Part shown: positions 11,761-24,079 of the stretch, one piece after another
Layout: every line of letters starts with the position of its first letter
Numbering within the stretch: the first letter of the stretch is position 1
Source of the DNA: Megamerina dolium
Taxonomy: Eukaryota; Arthropoda; Insecta; Diptera; Megamerinidae
Length of the DNA stretch: 64,000 nucleotides
Direction of reading: 5' to 3'
Assembly: GCA_963854835.1 (NCBI GenBank)
Contig: OY978525.1
Coordinates: forward strand, 42,861,554 to 42,925,553
Position numbers and translations under genes: made by a program
Notes under the pieces: model-generated
What the model saw: only the letters and a program-made list of their open reading frames with translations
Databases searched by the model: none
What the model was told of the DNA's origin: nothing

Positions 11761-12296
11761 CGATTTAGTTTAACGATGGATTTGTGCTAGTGGAGCGATC
11801 GCTGTCCACCTTATTCTCCTTCTTTTGTCTTCCTGGAGAATTCGATCGTGATCACTTTCATGTCACATGGCGCATGACAGGACATTATCTAACTAGGGTG
11901 ACATGAATAGGGCACGCTTAGTCTCTCCGTCGCGTATACCATCTATGAATGCCTCTATTTTTATTTTCTCTATGAATTCTTTCATATTACCAGACAACGG
12001 AAGATGACATTAGCGCTCAATGTCGAAAGCGATATCCTGAAGGCTCTCACTACTCCGTTGCACTCGCGATCTTAATTCCACTCGATGCAATTGACTCTTA
12101 TATTTATTTCCATATTTTCGCTGCAGTGTGTCCATCAGTGATTGATAGCTACCACGATCTTTCTCTGGAATCATTTGTAACACTTCGGAAGCATTGTCTT
12201 TTAATGCGACTATCAAAGCAGCAGTCGTGTCACTATCGTCTCATTGATTCTTCGAAGCTGTTGTCTCGAACTGAAGGTTGAAGATGTTGAATGGTG
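11761..12296 (-). pseudogene. gag: gag C-terminal remains of copy A3
   Basis: Minus-strand code matches the A1 capsid region: MIVALKDNASEVLQMIP at 12216 and SQLHRVELRSRVQRS near 12090. Upstream of 11930 the zinc-knuckle region is rearranged and only short stretches match. Code stops at about 12294, where the strand of homology flips. Confidence 0.8.
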
Positions 12297-12552
12297 TGAA
12301 AAAATAAAAATAGATGCATTCATAGATGGTATACGCGACGGAAACACTAAGCGTGCCATTGTCATGTCACCGAGTAGTGCATTGACGTATGAAGCTGCCA
12401 GTTTAATGTGTCGACCAGTTCCAAGTTTACGCCAACTAGTGGCAGAAACATCAGATCTGGTTGAAGCAGTATTTAAGTCAGTAGTGCAGCCTGAAGGAAG
12501 AACAAAAGATCGATGCGAAAACAAATTTACCGGTAAGTGCTTTAATTGCGAC
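12297..12552 (+). pseudogene. gag: Plus-strand gag fragment of family A
   Basis: This piece matches A1 gag from the KIKIDAFIDGIRDG segment to the first half of the zinc knuckle (GKCFNCD), on the opposite strand to A3. It ends exactly where element B begins at 12553. It is open within a 132-codon frame, but only because it is short. The head-to-head arrangement with A3 needs an inversion or the joining of two copies. Confidence 0.85.
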
Positions 12553-13434
12553 TGTTGTGAGCCAAAATATGATATATGCACATATGCATATTTTTCCTCG
12601 CGACATATTTCCCGAAATTGTGATATACATATTTATCAATAAACATACCAACATTGCTCGAAGTTGTGATATACATAATCCATAATCCATATTAAAATTA
12701 CTTATAATTGTGAAATGCCAGAACATTGAGCCAACTGGTATGGTATACAAGCTGCCAGCTTCCTGAAGGCAGTCGGCTTTTCAGTTGTGAGTCTTGTTCT
12801 AAGTTTTGAACTATTATCGTGTAAGCATTTGCATTTGTATTAATGTAAAAGTGTAAAATTGTAAAGTAATACCATGAATAAAGTGAAGACCTATAATCGC
12901 AAGTATCGTATAATTAAAAAAAAAAAAATAAATATGTGGCACATAAAGCCCCAAAGGGCTCATTGGCCGAGCTTCTCTTCCATTACTGTTGTGCGTCTTA
13001 AATTTTGGACAATATTAGAAGGGACCTACTTATTTTAGCCGGTTCCGAACGGCAGAACACTTGTGACATCTCTTTTTCTGAGCTTTGTTACAGAGTTCTT
13101 TAAGAAGCTTTTTCATGGCAAGTTGTTACTGTCGGAAGAATTGCCAATTGCTTGCCGACAGGTGGGTACCGTTCGAAAGAAAAAGCTTATCGATATTAAA
13201 TTTGTTATGCATCAGCCGGGGATTGAACCACGACCTACAGATCAGAAGGCAAACACACTAACCACTGAGCTACGGCACCCACTATAATTAACCCTGTTTT
13301 ATTTCAGCTAACTGGTGTTATAGTCCCGAAAGATATTTAGGAGCTTAGGTTTATGTGCGAATCTTGTGCATTACGTCCTTGAGTCTAGTTGTTAGGTATT
13401 TCGTGAGTGTTCTGGAAAAATAGTACAAACATTT
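12553..13434 (+). repeat. 5' LTR of element B, interrupted by a SINE
   Basis: It starts abruptly inside gag code with TGTTGTGAG and ends just before the primer site at 13435. Without the SINE and its duplicate it is about 510 bp. A promoter-like block near 12738-12790 contains TATACAAGC and an initiator-like TTTTCAGTTGTG. A related version of this block occurs in the LTR fragment at 34190-34250. Only one LTR of this type is seen, so both boundaries are less certain than those of family A. Confidence 0.6.
12918..13282 (-). mobile_element. tRNA-derived SINE, copy 1 (full length)
   Basis: The 365-bp insertion sits between direct repeats TATAATTAA at 12909-12917 and 13283-13291. On the minus strand it begins with a tRNA-like head: box A TAGCTCAGTGG, box B as in copy 3. 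A roughly 280-bp body follows, ending in CACATATTTATT and a run of T. It would be transcribed by RNA polymerase III and moved by a LINE in trans. Copies 2-5 lie at 35461, 52798, 41593 and 35123. Confidence 0.9.
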
Positions 13435-13452
13435 TGGCGCAGCCGGTAGGAT
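13435..13452 (+). other. Primer binding site of element B, tRNA-Ser type
   Basis: TGGCGCAGCCGGTAGGAT is close to the site reported for 17.6/297-like elements, complementary to a serine tRNA 3' end; one or two bases differ from the expected complement. Confidence 0.65.
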
Positions 13453-13719
13453 ACTACGAAATATCTTGTACATACAAGGTGTTTTACATTCAACGTTTAA
13501 CGTAGTATAAGACCTAATTATAGTGTGTGTTTGATCAAAAGTCAAATGGATACTAAAACCTATGAAGCTTGATGCTTGATTAAGCAACACAGCACATACG
13601 AGCAATTCCAGCTCATAAACTCAAAGGTACAGCACGGAAAAGTACTAAATCCAATAACGGAGCACTCGGAGGATTTGTCACCACATTAGGGTCAATAGCA
13701 GTCCAACACGAGAGGAATA

Positions 13720-16620
13720 AAGATTTGATTTTAGAACTACACTTAATCTCTGAAGAGAGAGGGATAGCTGCTGATAGTATTCTAGGTAGAGACAATTTAT
13801 GGAACCGATCGGTTATCAATACCATAAAAAAGAAGCTGATTTTCTTCGGTGCACGAAAACAGCATTTGATGATTTTACCTCTCAAACTGTCGAACGAGGG
13901 TAATAGAATACTACACACCTGTAAGGTTGTAGTACCTGGGAGGACTATGAAGGTAGTCCCCATTAGAGTAAATATTTCGAAAAAATTATAATAGAGAAAC
14001 AGGAAGTATCTCCTGGAATATATTTAGGTGAGACATTGGGCAGTGTGACCAACAACACAGTTTATTTCCCAATGCTCATTACGAATATAGATTCATATAT
14101 TGTAAATAATAAGCTTAAAATTAATATAATAAAATTTAATCATTTAGAACACGAAGAATACTACATAGCCCATAAAATGAATAACATCAAGGAAACTTAT
14201 AGCCAAAAAAGGGTTAACAAAATATTAGAAACAATTAAGCTAAACTTAAACATTGAGGAAAAGAGATCCATAGACGGCATACTTAAGTCATTCCACGATT
14301 TATTTTTCTTGGCAGGCGACAAATTGTCTCACATCACAGGTATAAAACACACAATACCAATAAAAGCAGACCAGACTCCAATCAACCAAAGACAGTACAG
14401 GCTACCAGAAGCGCATAAGGAAGAAATCAATAAGCAAGTAAATAAAATGTTGGAAGACGACATAATTAATCCCAGCTCATCGCCCTGGAATTCTTCCATA
14501 ATTTTGGTGCCCAGGAAAGCAGGAGAAGATGGTAAAAAAATGGAGGCTAGTAGTAGATTTCAGGAAATTCAATGACGCCACCATTAAACAAGTTTTTCCC
14601 ATTCCCCGCATCTATAAAATATTAGACCAGTTAGGTCATTGTAGATATTTCACTACACTTGATTTGGCCAGTGGGCATCATCAAGTGTTATTGAAAGAAT
14701 CAGACATACAAAAACAGCTTTTAGTACAGGTGTTGGGCACTATGAATTTAATAGAATGCCTTTCTCCTTAACTTGAGCCCCTCCCACCTTCCAAAGACTA
14801 ATGAACCATATACTAACAGGACTTTAAGGTATAGATTGTTTTGTCTGCTTGGATGACATCGTCGTCTATGGTCGGAACTTGGCACAACATGAGTCGCGTT
14901 TACGAAGAGTATTTGGACTTTTACGTAAACATAACTTGAAGTTAAATACAGAAGAGTGTCAGTTTCTACGAAAAGAGATAATTTACCTAGGCCATAAGTG
15001 CACTGAGGAAGGGGCATTGCCAGATCCCAGTAAGGTAGAATGTATTAAAAATATTCCTGTGCCAAAAAATAAGAAAGATGTTCAGGCATTTTTAGATAGG
15101 ATAGGATAGGAAACAATTATCGAAAATTTGTTGAGAATCATTGCTAGTATGGCTCTGCCAATCAACAAACTACTCAGGAAAGACGCAAAATTTTAATGGA
15201 CAGAAAAATGTCAGACAGTTTTTGAAGATTTGAAGCAAGCAATTTGCTCTTCGCCACTTTTAGCCTACCCAGATTTTTCTGAATCTTTTGTGTTAACAAC
15301 AGATGCCAGCAACGAGGCTGTAGGTGCAATTCTATCACAAGGTGAAATTGGAAAAGATAGACCAATAGCCTTTGCGAGCAGGGCGCTCAGTGATACCGAG
15401 AAAAGGTATTCCACCATCGAAAAGGAATTCCTGGCCATCGTGTGGGCTGTGAAGAATTATCGAGCTTATCTACTCGGTAGACCGTTCAATATCTACACCG
15501 ACCACCAGCCACTACGAGGAATTGTAAACCTAAATGACCAGACATCACGTTTAGCACGTTTCAGGCATAAATTATCTGAATTTTATTTTGAGATAATTTA
15601 TAAAGCAGGTAAAAGAAATTTAAATGCAGATGAACTCACCAGAGTACCACAGCGAGAACCTGAAGTAGCTATGGTTAAGACTCTTTCTATGGAAAGAAAA
15701 AAGGTTGAAGACAAAAGTACAAAAGAACCTGAAGGAAATGCCGACCACGAACAGGACCCGGTTAAGGAAGCAGAAAATACAGAAAACTAAAATGCGGAGC
15801 TGCTCACCAATGAAAAATTTCCACGATTCACCATTAGGAGGACATCAGGGTGCACTGAAAACTTATTTCAGAATTAAAAGACAATATAGATGGAGGGGTA
15901 TGCATAACCAAATTAAAGATTAAGTAAAAAATTGTAAAAAATGCCAAATCAACAAAAGTTCAAGGCTTACCAAAATGCCAATGATATTGACCGACACGCC
16001 TTCAAGACCATTTGAAGAGGTTTATATGGACATAGTGGGGAATTCTCCCAGAAACCACATCGGGCAATAAGATCATTCATTTGTGTACCTATTCCTGATG
16101 CAGAATCTAGCACGGTAGCAAAAGCTTTCTACAACTAGGTTATTACATGCTACAACATACCAAAAATTTTTATCACAGATAATGGTACAAATTTTACATC
16201 AAAATTGTTCTCAGATAAATGCAAGATGATAGGTGTTAAAAAATTACATATAACGTCACATCACCCACAATACGGCTTTAACACCGACTTGCCAACAAAT
16301 CTAAAAGCCAAAAGAACACTATTGTACAACGCAGAAGACCAAAAAAAGTTATTAAAAAAATATCTAATACAGAGGTCGCACGAAATAACTATGGAAAATC
16401 AGGAAAAGGCAAAGGAAAACGCCAAAAGAGTATACGACAAGAACATACACCCGATAAGTTTTAGAGTAGGAGAAAAGGTTTAATAAAAAAATCAAAAGAG
16501 GAAAATCTAATTAAGTCCCATTTGGACTGGACCCTACGATATAGTAAACATAAACAGTAACAACGACTATACAAATCGAACGAAAATGAAAAAAGTACCA
16601 CAATAATTTAATAAAACCTT
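13720..16620 (+). pseudogene. pol: pol of element B, degenerate
   Basis: A protease C-terminal piece (DSILGRDNLW) lies near 13775. Reverse transcriptase follows from about 14340 (SSSPWNSSIILV) through WRLVVDFRKFND near 14542. The palm motif at about 14850 reads CLDD where YLDD is usual. RNase H at 15230-15660 is well kept (LTTDASNEAVGAILSQ, IYTDHQPLRGI). The integrase is fragmentary: LGGHQGAL and CKKC near 15830-15950, TDNGTNFTSK near 16180, WTGPYDIV near 16530. The glutamate region of the catalytic triad is unrecognisable. Stops and frameshifts occur near 14528, 14770, 15105, 15195 and 15790. No env code follows. Confidence 0.85.
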
Positions 16621-17665
16621 TCCAACAAAAATAGATTAATATTAAATTCGATGATCCAAACCTCTACAAAAAACACCCTACAATAACATAATACCGAGTA
16701 TGCATAAAAGCATCAGAACGAATTGTACAAAACAAAGGTATACGAGGATTAAATTTTCAGACTAAACAAAATACATAATACTACGAAAATGCAAAAACAA
16801 AATTCCGCACAAAAAAACCATATTAAACAAAATGCATAACAATGCATCACCTGTACAATAAAGTGAGAACGACACCTAAATAATAAAGTATATAGATATA
16901 CCACAATCAAATTGCAGACAAAATGCACATAATACAAGCAAATACACAACTATGAAAATTATTGTTTTGGGCATGAAAGTATAAAATTCCTAAACATGAT
17001 AATTAAATTAACTCCAACATATAAGAATATTTATTAAAATAAACAATTTCTAGATGTAAGAAATAATAATAATAATACAACATGAATCAAAGGGCTTTTT
17101 ATAATATGCTGAACATAGATGTATGGAAATAAATTTAATCGACTGATAATTATGGGAATGGTATGAGAATTACATTTATTTATTTTTTCTTTCTTCTTTC
17201 CCTTCCTTTATTATTCCTTTTTGACAACAATATAATAAAATGTTTATATATACTTAAAATTTCTCCATTAATATCTTACAAGAATATAGCGTCCCTCAAA
17301 AATACTTAATTAAATACTTAAAATTTCTCCATTAATATCTTACAAGAATATAGTGTCCCTCAAGGAAAATAGGTACCCTAAAGAAATAGGTGAAGTCGAA
17401 ATTGGAAAGTACTAGACTATGGATAGAGTGCAGCATCAACGATGGAACGCCAAACAAACAAAAAATATATACAGTTTTTCGAAGAGATTAAGACAAATAG
17501 AAAGAGATAATAAGGGTCATAGCAAAAACGAACTACAATATTTAGATATGAAACACAAAAAGTTATGGATAAAGAAGTTGCGTATAAAGACATATATTCC
17601 AATTGTAATTCGGTATGTGGATACTCATGCGCACTGGACGGGATATCATTAAGATCTTAATAAAT
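16621..17665. other. AT-rich interval with a tandem duplication; no gene seen
   Basis: No coding match was found. A 49-bp unit at 17251-17299 is repeated at 17315-17363 with one change (64-bp period). A pyrimidine-rich run lies near 17185-17220. A 77-codon frame at 17419-17652 has no recognisable features. The segment ends where element C starts mid-reverse-transcriptase. Confidence 0.5.
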
Positions 17666-19849
17666 CTTTCAGAGAACCGTGGACAACATATTAAGGAACA
17701 TAATTGGTAAATGTTGCTATGTCTACATAGATGACATTATTGTTTTCGGAGAGAACGAAGAAAAACATCTGCAAAATATAGAAGAAGTCTTCAAAACATT
17801 AGAAAAAGCAAATATGAAAGTTCAACTTGATAAGTGTGAATTTTTCAAAAACAAAGTGGAATACCTAGGGTTCATAATCTCAGCAGAAGGAATAAAAACT
17901 AATCCAAAAAAAGTCGAAGCAATAAATAAAATTTCTCATCCTAAAACCTTGAAAGACCTTAGATCGTTTCTGGGAATGTCCGGGTTTTATAGACGATTTA
18001 TAAGAGACTATTTGAAACTCGCAAAACCGCTCACCGGTCTTTTAAGAGGGGAGGAGGGACGCATGTCCAAACATAAGTCTGCAAAAATTCCAATTTCATT
18101 AAATCCTGAGGCCATTGAGGCATTTGAAAAATTAAAAAAGTCACTAACATCTACGGAAGTCATGCTACATTATCCAGACTACAAGAAAGAATTTCACCTC
18201 ACAACCGACGCTTCTAACTATGCCATAGGTGCCGTGTTAGAACAAAAAAAAAACCTATTATCTTTATATCCAGAACATTAAATAAGACCGAGGAACATTA
18301 CGCGACTAATGAAAAAGAGATGCTCGCCATAGTATGGGCACTCAAGTCTCTTAGAAATTACCTTTACGGATCAGCATCATTAAAAATCTATACGGACCAC
18401 CAACCCCTAACGTACGCACTGAGCAACAAGAACACGAATAGCAAACTCAAGAGATGGAAAGTCATCCTCGAAGAGTATGACTATGAAATTAAGTATAAAC
18501 CAGGGAACTCTAACGTAGTTGCAGACGCCTTATCAAGGCCAGTGCAGAACACAAAAATCAACTCTATGACAGCTACACAGCACAGTGACAAAAGTTCCGC
18601 ACAAAACTTAATACCTTTTACAGATGCTCCCATAAATGTATTTAAAAACCAGCTAATAATTAAGACCGGACAAAACACCGCTTATGATTTTGAGCTTGTT
18701 TTTCCAACTTATCACCGACACACAATAATGGAACCCGATTATAATAACGACAAGCTTATAGAAATTCTAAAAAAGTATCTAAACCCTTCCATTACAAACG
18801 CCATTCTAACAAACGATAGTATCTTAGGAAAAATACAGGAAATCTACCCGCTTCATTTTCAAAAATTTAAAGTACGTTACACACGCAAAATGGTGATTGA
18901 CCTGTCACATGACACCGACCAAGAAAGAGAAATACTCAACGAGCATAATCGTGCTCATAGAAACGCGCAAGAAAATAAAATACAACTCTTAGAACAATTC
19001 TACTTCCCTCGAATGAATTCAAAAATCACCAAAATAACAAAACAATGCAGAATTTGCAAAACAAATAAGTATGAAAGACGTCCTAACCAAACTATTCTTC
19101 AGGCAACACCCATTCCAACATATCCAGGTCATATCGTTCACATAGATATCTATTATACCAACAAAAAAGTAATTCTAACGGCCATAGATAAATTTTCTAA
19201 GTACGCAATAGCGAAAATAGTGAAATCTAGAGCAATACAAGATATCAAAGACCCCCTTCGAGACATCCTCATGTCCTTTGGCATCCCCAGTCAAATTGTA
19301 ATAGACAATGAGAAATCACTTAATTCAGCCCCGATATTACACATGTTGCAAAATCAATATAACGTAGAGATATTTAAAGTTCCACCCTACATGAGCACAA
19401 TGAATGGACAGATAGAACGTTTCCATTCAACCCTATCAGAAATTATGCGCTGCATCAAGGCAGAAAAAATACATGACTCTTTTGACGACCTGCTAAATAG
19501 ATCAATATTCAAATACAACTATACCATACATTCTACTACCAAGAGGAAACCTGTAGAGGTTTTCTTTGGCCGAACAGTAACTACCAATCCCACACAGCTA
19601 GAAAACGACAGATTGGAAAACATCAAGAACATAACTGAAAAGCAGGGAAAAGATTTAGAATTCCACAATCAGAATAGGAAAGAATTTAAGACATTTCAAA
19701 CAGGGGACACAATCTACGCGAACGTTAACAAAAGACTGGGAAATAAATTATCCCCCCGCTACCAAGAAGAAAGGGTTAAAGAAGACCAGGGAAACACAGT
19801 ACTAACTCACTCAGGAAGAATAATTCACAAAAGTCTCATTAAATCATAA
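17666..19849 (+). pseudogene. pol: pol of element C (RT palm to integrase)
   Basis: The fragment opens shortly before the catalytic motif YIDDIIVFGE (about 17718). The RT connection and RNase H follow (LTTDASNYAIGAVLEQ near 18200, IYTDHQPLTYAL near 18390). Integrase has CRICKTNK (about 19055), HIDIYY (19140), IDNEKSLNSAP (19303) and the catalytic glutamate in MNGQIERFHSTL (about 19400). One frameshift occurs in a run of ten A at 18244-18253; such a run could also be a sequencing error. The frame then stays open to TAA at 19847-19849. A GPY/F module is not obvious. Confidence 0.9.
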
Positions 19850-19865
19850 ACTGTTTCAGATTAAT

Positions 19866-21359
19866 TTGTACCTTGTGCCAAGGGGAAGTACAGATCCTAG
19901 ATTATACCAACGTCAAATAGTAACATTGGAAACGGGAATTGCAAGGATTCAAACATCTACTTTCAAAATTATCCACTTGATTGACCTTCAACAATACGCA
20001 CCCATGATAGACGAATTGATTAGAACTGTAAGAGATGACGTAACGAGCACTGACAAATATTATTATGAGTCCCAAGAGAAACAAAAGAGCTATAAACGAA
20101 ATTGGCACGTTTTGGAAATGGATCGCTGGTTCACCTGACCACGACGACTTTAAAATTATATCAGACAAAATAAATAACTTATTAGAAAACAACAATAGGC
20201 AAGTAGTTATCAATAGAGCTATGGAAGAAAAAATTAATGAATTAATTAAAGAAACGAATACAATAACAAACAATATAAAGTTAAATATCGAAATTAAGGA
20301 AAATTTAGCAAATATAGTAGAACGTAAGCTTAAAATAATAAAGGAAGAATTAATAAACATAGACTATGCCATACAATGGGCAAAAGCAGGAGTTATAAAC
20401 TCGTTTATATTATCAGAACTAGAAATAAAATTAACGAAAGATTTTTTCGTGAAACAAAAACTACCATACGTTAACTTAATAGAAGCCATAGAATACGGCG
20501 AAATAAAGATAGCATCCAATGGACTATTGTTAATTTATATTGTTAGTTTACCAAAAACAAACGAAGAGAATTGTAGGAACTTGATTGTAAAACCTGTTAA
20601 AAATAAGAACTCAATTATTAAAATACCTAGAGATAAGATAATAATTTGTAAAGGTTCCATACTAGAAATCACAGATAAATGTAAGACGCTGAGCGAGATA
20701 TCGATTTGCAATGAGAATATTCTAAACGACATTACTAAAAGCACTTGTTTGCCCAATTTACTTCAGGGACAACCTTCCTCCTGTATTATGACTAATGCAG
20801 AACTAATGGAACTAATGTTCTTCCAGTCACGGAAATAAAACCTGGCGTACTCCTATTCAATTCTTATAATGGTACTATAGTGATAGATCAAAAACCAATC
20901 AACATAGACGGTACCTTTCTAATAAAATTCCATAATGCCACCGTTAAAGTTGATCAAAGAATTTACGAAAATGGCGAAATTTCTAGAGCTAACCCTCTGC
21001 CAGCTCTGATTCAATCAAAAAACATGTCCATAAATTTCGAAGAAATCTTATCACTAAAACTGCTAAAAGATTTACACATCGCTAACACTAAAGTAATAGA
21101 AACCCTGGAATCTAAAGCTAAGACAGGCATTTGTGGAACATTCGGAATCATCATATTCATTTTAATTCTAATCATTTTTAAAAGAATTTGGAAAAAATCC
21201 AAATCAATAAAAATAACGAACATGATCCCAACAAATTCGGGAGTTGTCCAATCTCCTATTTCAACGCAACACAGTGAGGACACTGCGCATTCTAAAGGGG
21301 GAGGAGTTAACGACTCAAAAATTCTTCCCAGCGAATTCAATATTTTTCGCGCTAAATAA
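19866..21359 (+). pseudogene. env: env relic of element C (fusion-protein-like)
   Basis: Insect errantivirus envelope proteins resemble baculovirus F proteins. The N-terminal part (19866-20080) carries GIARIQTSTFKIIHLIDLQ. A basic cleavage-like RNKR at about 20077-20088 is followed by a hydrophobic/aromatic segment (INEIGTFWKWIAG). A heptad-rich helical region spans about 20150-20400. After a second frame change near 20815, the C-terminal part at 20840-21359 has a membrane anchor (residues TFGIIIFILILIIF) and a basic cytoplasmic tail that runs into the LTR. Frame changes near 20075 and 20815 mean that no complete protein is encoded. Confidence 0.8.
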
Positions 21360-21647
21360 ACATCTTCCCACACGCGCAACCTAATTTCGAGTTTCACAAA
21401 CAAAATTCCAATTAAATTGCTGACGCTATGTCTGCATTGATTGACCGTCACGTTGCAATCCGCATGCTTGCAATCGTTTCTTCGCTGAAGCTTAGCTTTA
21501 AGTAAGTCAGTCGTCAAGAACTTCTCACAGACACAAGTTGTCTTTATTAATGAATTAAGTTTGTTGTTAATAAAACTAATAGTGTTAAATAAAAGATAAT
21601 AAATAAATTTTATTTTTTAAAACATTATAAACTTAAATATTATTAAC
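21305..21647 (+). repeat. 3' LTR of element C
   Basis: The 343-bp LTR starts AGTTAA and ends TTAACT, a six-base terminal inverted repeat. The env C-terminus extends into its first 55 bases. A TCAGTCGTC initiator-like block lies near 21507 and an AATAAA-type signal near 21600. Confidence 0.8.
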
Positions 21648-22207
21648 TTATACATTTTTGTATACATATCGAGCCCTAACCGCCAAAATAACTCAACCAA
21701 CAAAATTTTCGATTTTCGGTTTTTTATGAAAATCGACCCCAAATTAGCAAACATATCTATTGATATCAATTTCATGACTGCCACATTCACCGTTACGAAG
21801 ATAAAGACAAAACAAAAATAACTCAAGTAACATTTGCATTTTGTTTACAAATTTTCTGACCGCACGCTGTTACTTAAGTTATTTTTGTCAGTGAAATTTT
21901 TTGACTGCGTTCTGCCATTTATTTTTTCAGTGAAAATTGTTTGTTGCGTTTGAAATGCAAATATTCTCGTGGTATTTCATTGAAAATTTTTATGAATTAT
22001 GGCATCTCGTCACCAAAAGGTAATAGTGCTTAAGTATTTAGGCAATATGGCTTGTACTGCGTCCAATAAAAAACCTGTAATATTATTGGAATTTTGTTTT
22101 AATAGTCTCTTTTAATTTTCTTTTTTTAAGTTATCAACAAAAATATCTCTTGTTCCGTATAGTAGCAGCGAATCTGAGCTAATACAGCAGTAAAACCAAA
22201 TCCATGT

Positions 22208-22564
22208 ATGAAAACGAAGTGCGGAAATCGCTGCAGTTCAAAACTCAGTGAACATGACCGGCAATTAATAAATGAAAATTTTTGGGGTATGGGGAGCAAA
22301 AATAGACAAAAAGACTGGTTGCGTTTGTTCATAAAACGCAAACATATTTTAAGAAAAAAATCGGAAAGTAAGAAAAGGCAGTTCAGCTATGAGTACAGCA
22401 TTAGTTACAACTTCGAAAACTTTAAAGTGTGTCAACAATTCTTACTTGAAACACTTAACATTTCTCAACAAATGCTAAGGTCCGTCAAGGAAAGCGTAAA
22501 TGGTGTTGTTGCCGGCAGAAAAAATAAATTAAGGCCTCCTCACAATAAGTCAAAACCGAAATAA
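22208..22564 (+). pseudogene. Transposase N-terminal domain, element P
   Basis: The 118-codon frame begins with a Cys-rich motif (KCGNRCSSKL), then RQLINENFWGMG, a basic stretch and FKVCQQFLLETLNIS. This order (Cys pairs, R..I..FW, VC..FL.TL.IS) is shared by a large family of insect and cnidarian transposon-derived proteins, often left unnamed, and is probably the DNA-binding end. The frame stops after NGVVAGRKNK, where longer family members continue into the catalytic core. Confidence 0.55.
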
Positions 22565-22568
22565 AGCA

Positions 22569-23180
22569 GTGCTTTCCACAATTAAATTTTTCCTTCAAAC
22601 TTCAGTTTTCATCAAGAAGATAAAAATAACGTATTTATTGCCAGGTCATACTATGAAGCCCGTGGATTCTATTCACAGCACTATCGAATCCTTCATCCGT
22701 GATAGAACTGTCTGGGCTCCAAGTGAATGGTGCAATATGATCTCTAATGCGAGAACTAAACCAACTGGTTACGAATGCATTTTGATGAAAAATACAGATT
22801 TTAAAGACTGGAAAACATTTTCACAAGCAATATTTCCCCGTTCAATAAAATTTGCATTTCAAACATTACGTTCCGTTAAATTCGAAAAAAATAGTCCTCT
22901 CATGATCCTTAAATACGGTTACTTTGAGGACTCTGAATCAAAAACAATCGACCTGAGGGCGATTTCACGTTCAAGACGTCAATCTTCCATAGTAACTAAT
23001 GAACCACTTCCTTTGTATGACGGCCCATTAGCGATTTCAACGGCGAAGTACAACGATTTAAAAACGCTTTGCAATAAGAATATTATAAGCAAAAAATTCC
23101 ACAACGAGTATTTGAACCTAAAGCACACAAAAACTGTGAGAGACACATTACCAGAAACTGATGATGAAGATATTAAATAA
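22569..23180 (+). pseudogene. Transposase C-terminal domain, element P
   Basis: The frame joins with TYLLPGHTMKPVDSIHSTIE, a conserved late motif (GHT..xxD..H..IE) of the same family, then a 150-residue tail that ends in an acidic DDEDIK. The first catalytic acidic residues expected before this motif are absent, so an internal deletion has removed the centre of the enzyme. The two frames are separated by one stop only. Confidence 0.6.
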
Positions 23181-23918
23181 TAAATTTGATATCAGAATGA
23201 AATAAATAGAGAAAAAGACTTAGCTTTGTATTATGTGTTGGTTTTCTTATTGACTACTTTTAAAATCAAAAAATTGTCTTTATTTTTAAGTTGTCTACTG
23301 TATAATTAATTCTAAAAACAAGTATCCGCATATTCTAGATTAGATTCTTTTTCGTTAATAACTTGAAACACTGATTGAATTTGACGAGTTTCGTTTTTTA
23401 ATAATTTTTTTTTTTTTAAATTTTGAAAACTAACGTTCAAAATCAAAGACATTTTTTGTGGGTGTTTTTTTAAATACCTATTCAAAATGTGTTTTTGTTT
23501 CTTTTTTTCAGTAATTAAAATGCAATAAAAACCTTCAAGTTTTTTCAGGTCAGGGGAAAAATTGGGCCAAATTTACGTATTCTGATACCAGAATCGGATT
23601 CAGTGACCCAAAATTCACATTGAACTGCTAAAGCAGGCTCTTTTGCATGCCCATTTTAGTTTTTTTTTTTTAACTTAATCAACACAAATATGTCGCTGCA
23701 GCTTGAAACAGTGACAGCGAAAAATAACTTAAGTCGCAAAAATCCTATATTTCTCATAAAAAAAATTATATGCAAGTATTTAGATCACTATATTACTCAA
23801 AATAAAGCTTAGATTTGCAATTTCATGTTGATAGCTGCACTGAGTGTAAAGATAATTAAAAAAACCTTCTCCTGAATAATTTACTTTTTGTTGGTTGAGT
23901 TATTTTGGCGGTTAGGGC

Positions 23919-24045
<127 letters not shown>

Positions 24046-24079
24046 TTCAAAATAAAATGAAATATATGTAACAAAATAT

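Larger units (their letters stand above)
9077..12296 (-). mobile_element. Family A Gypsy copy A3, deleted at both ends
   Basis: The left end starts with TGTTACG, the minus-strand LTR terminus. LTR sequence continues to about 9238 and then jumps straight into integrase code, so the rest of the 3' LTR, the polypurine tract and the integrase C-terminus are gone. The pol and gag remains run on the minus strand to about 12296, where the copy meets an opposite-strand gag fragment. No 5' LTR is present. The four bases before the LTR are ATAA. Confidence 0.88.
12553..16620 (+). mobile_element. Gypsy-type LTR retrotransposon B, gag deleted, decayed
   Basis: An LTR (interrupted by a SINE), a serine-tRNA-like primer site and a pol gene are present in order. 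Gag is missing: the code resumes in the protease C-terminus about 290 bases after the primer site. Pol is broken by many stops and indels. I could not find a matching 3' LTR; the last recognisable code is the integrase C-terminal module near 16600. The primer site suggests the 17.6/297 group of errantiviruses; this is an inference. Confidence 0.75.
17666..21647 (+). mobile_element. Errantivirus-like Gypsy element C, 5'-truncated
   Basis: It begins inside the reverse transcriptase (FQRTVDNIL) and runs through RNase H, integrase and an env relic to a 3' LTR. The polypurine tract AAAGGGGGAGG (21294-21304) abuts an LTR that starts AGTTAAC and ends TTAACT, the terminal style of gypsy-group errantiviruses. 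TATA follows at 21648-21651, as expected for their target preference. The env protein is broken in two places. Confidence 0.88.

Noticed and set aside
16990..17400. 3' LTR of element B
   Set aside because: No segment matches the LTR at 12553-13434.
22208..23180. A single intact two-exon host gene
   Set aside because: Perfect TIRs bracket it and the two frames are separated by one stop, without splice signals.
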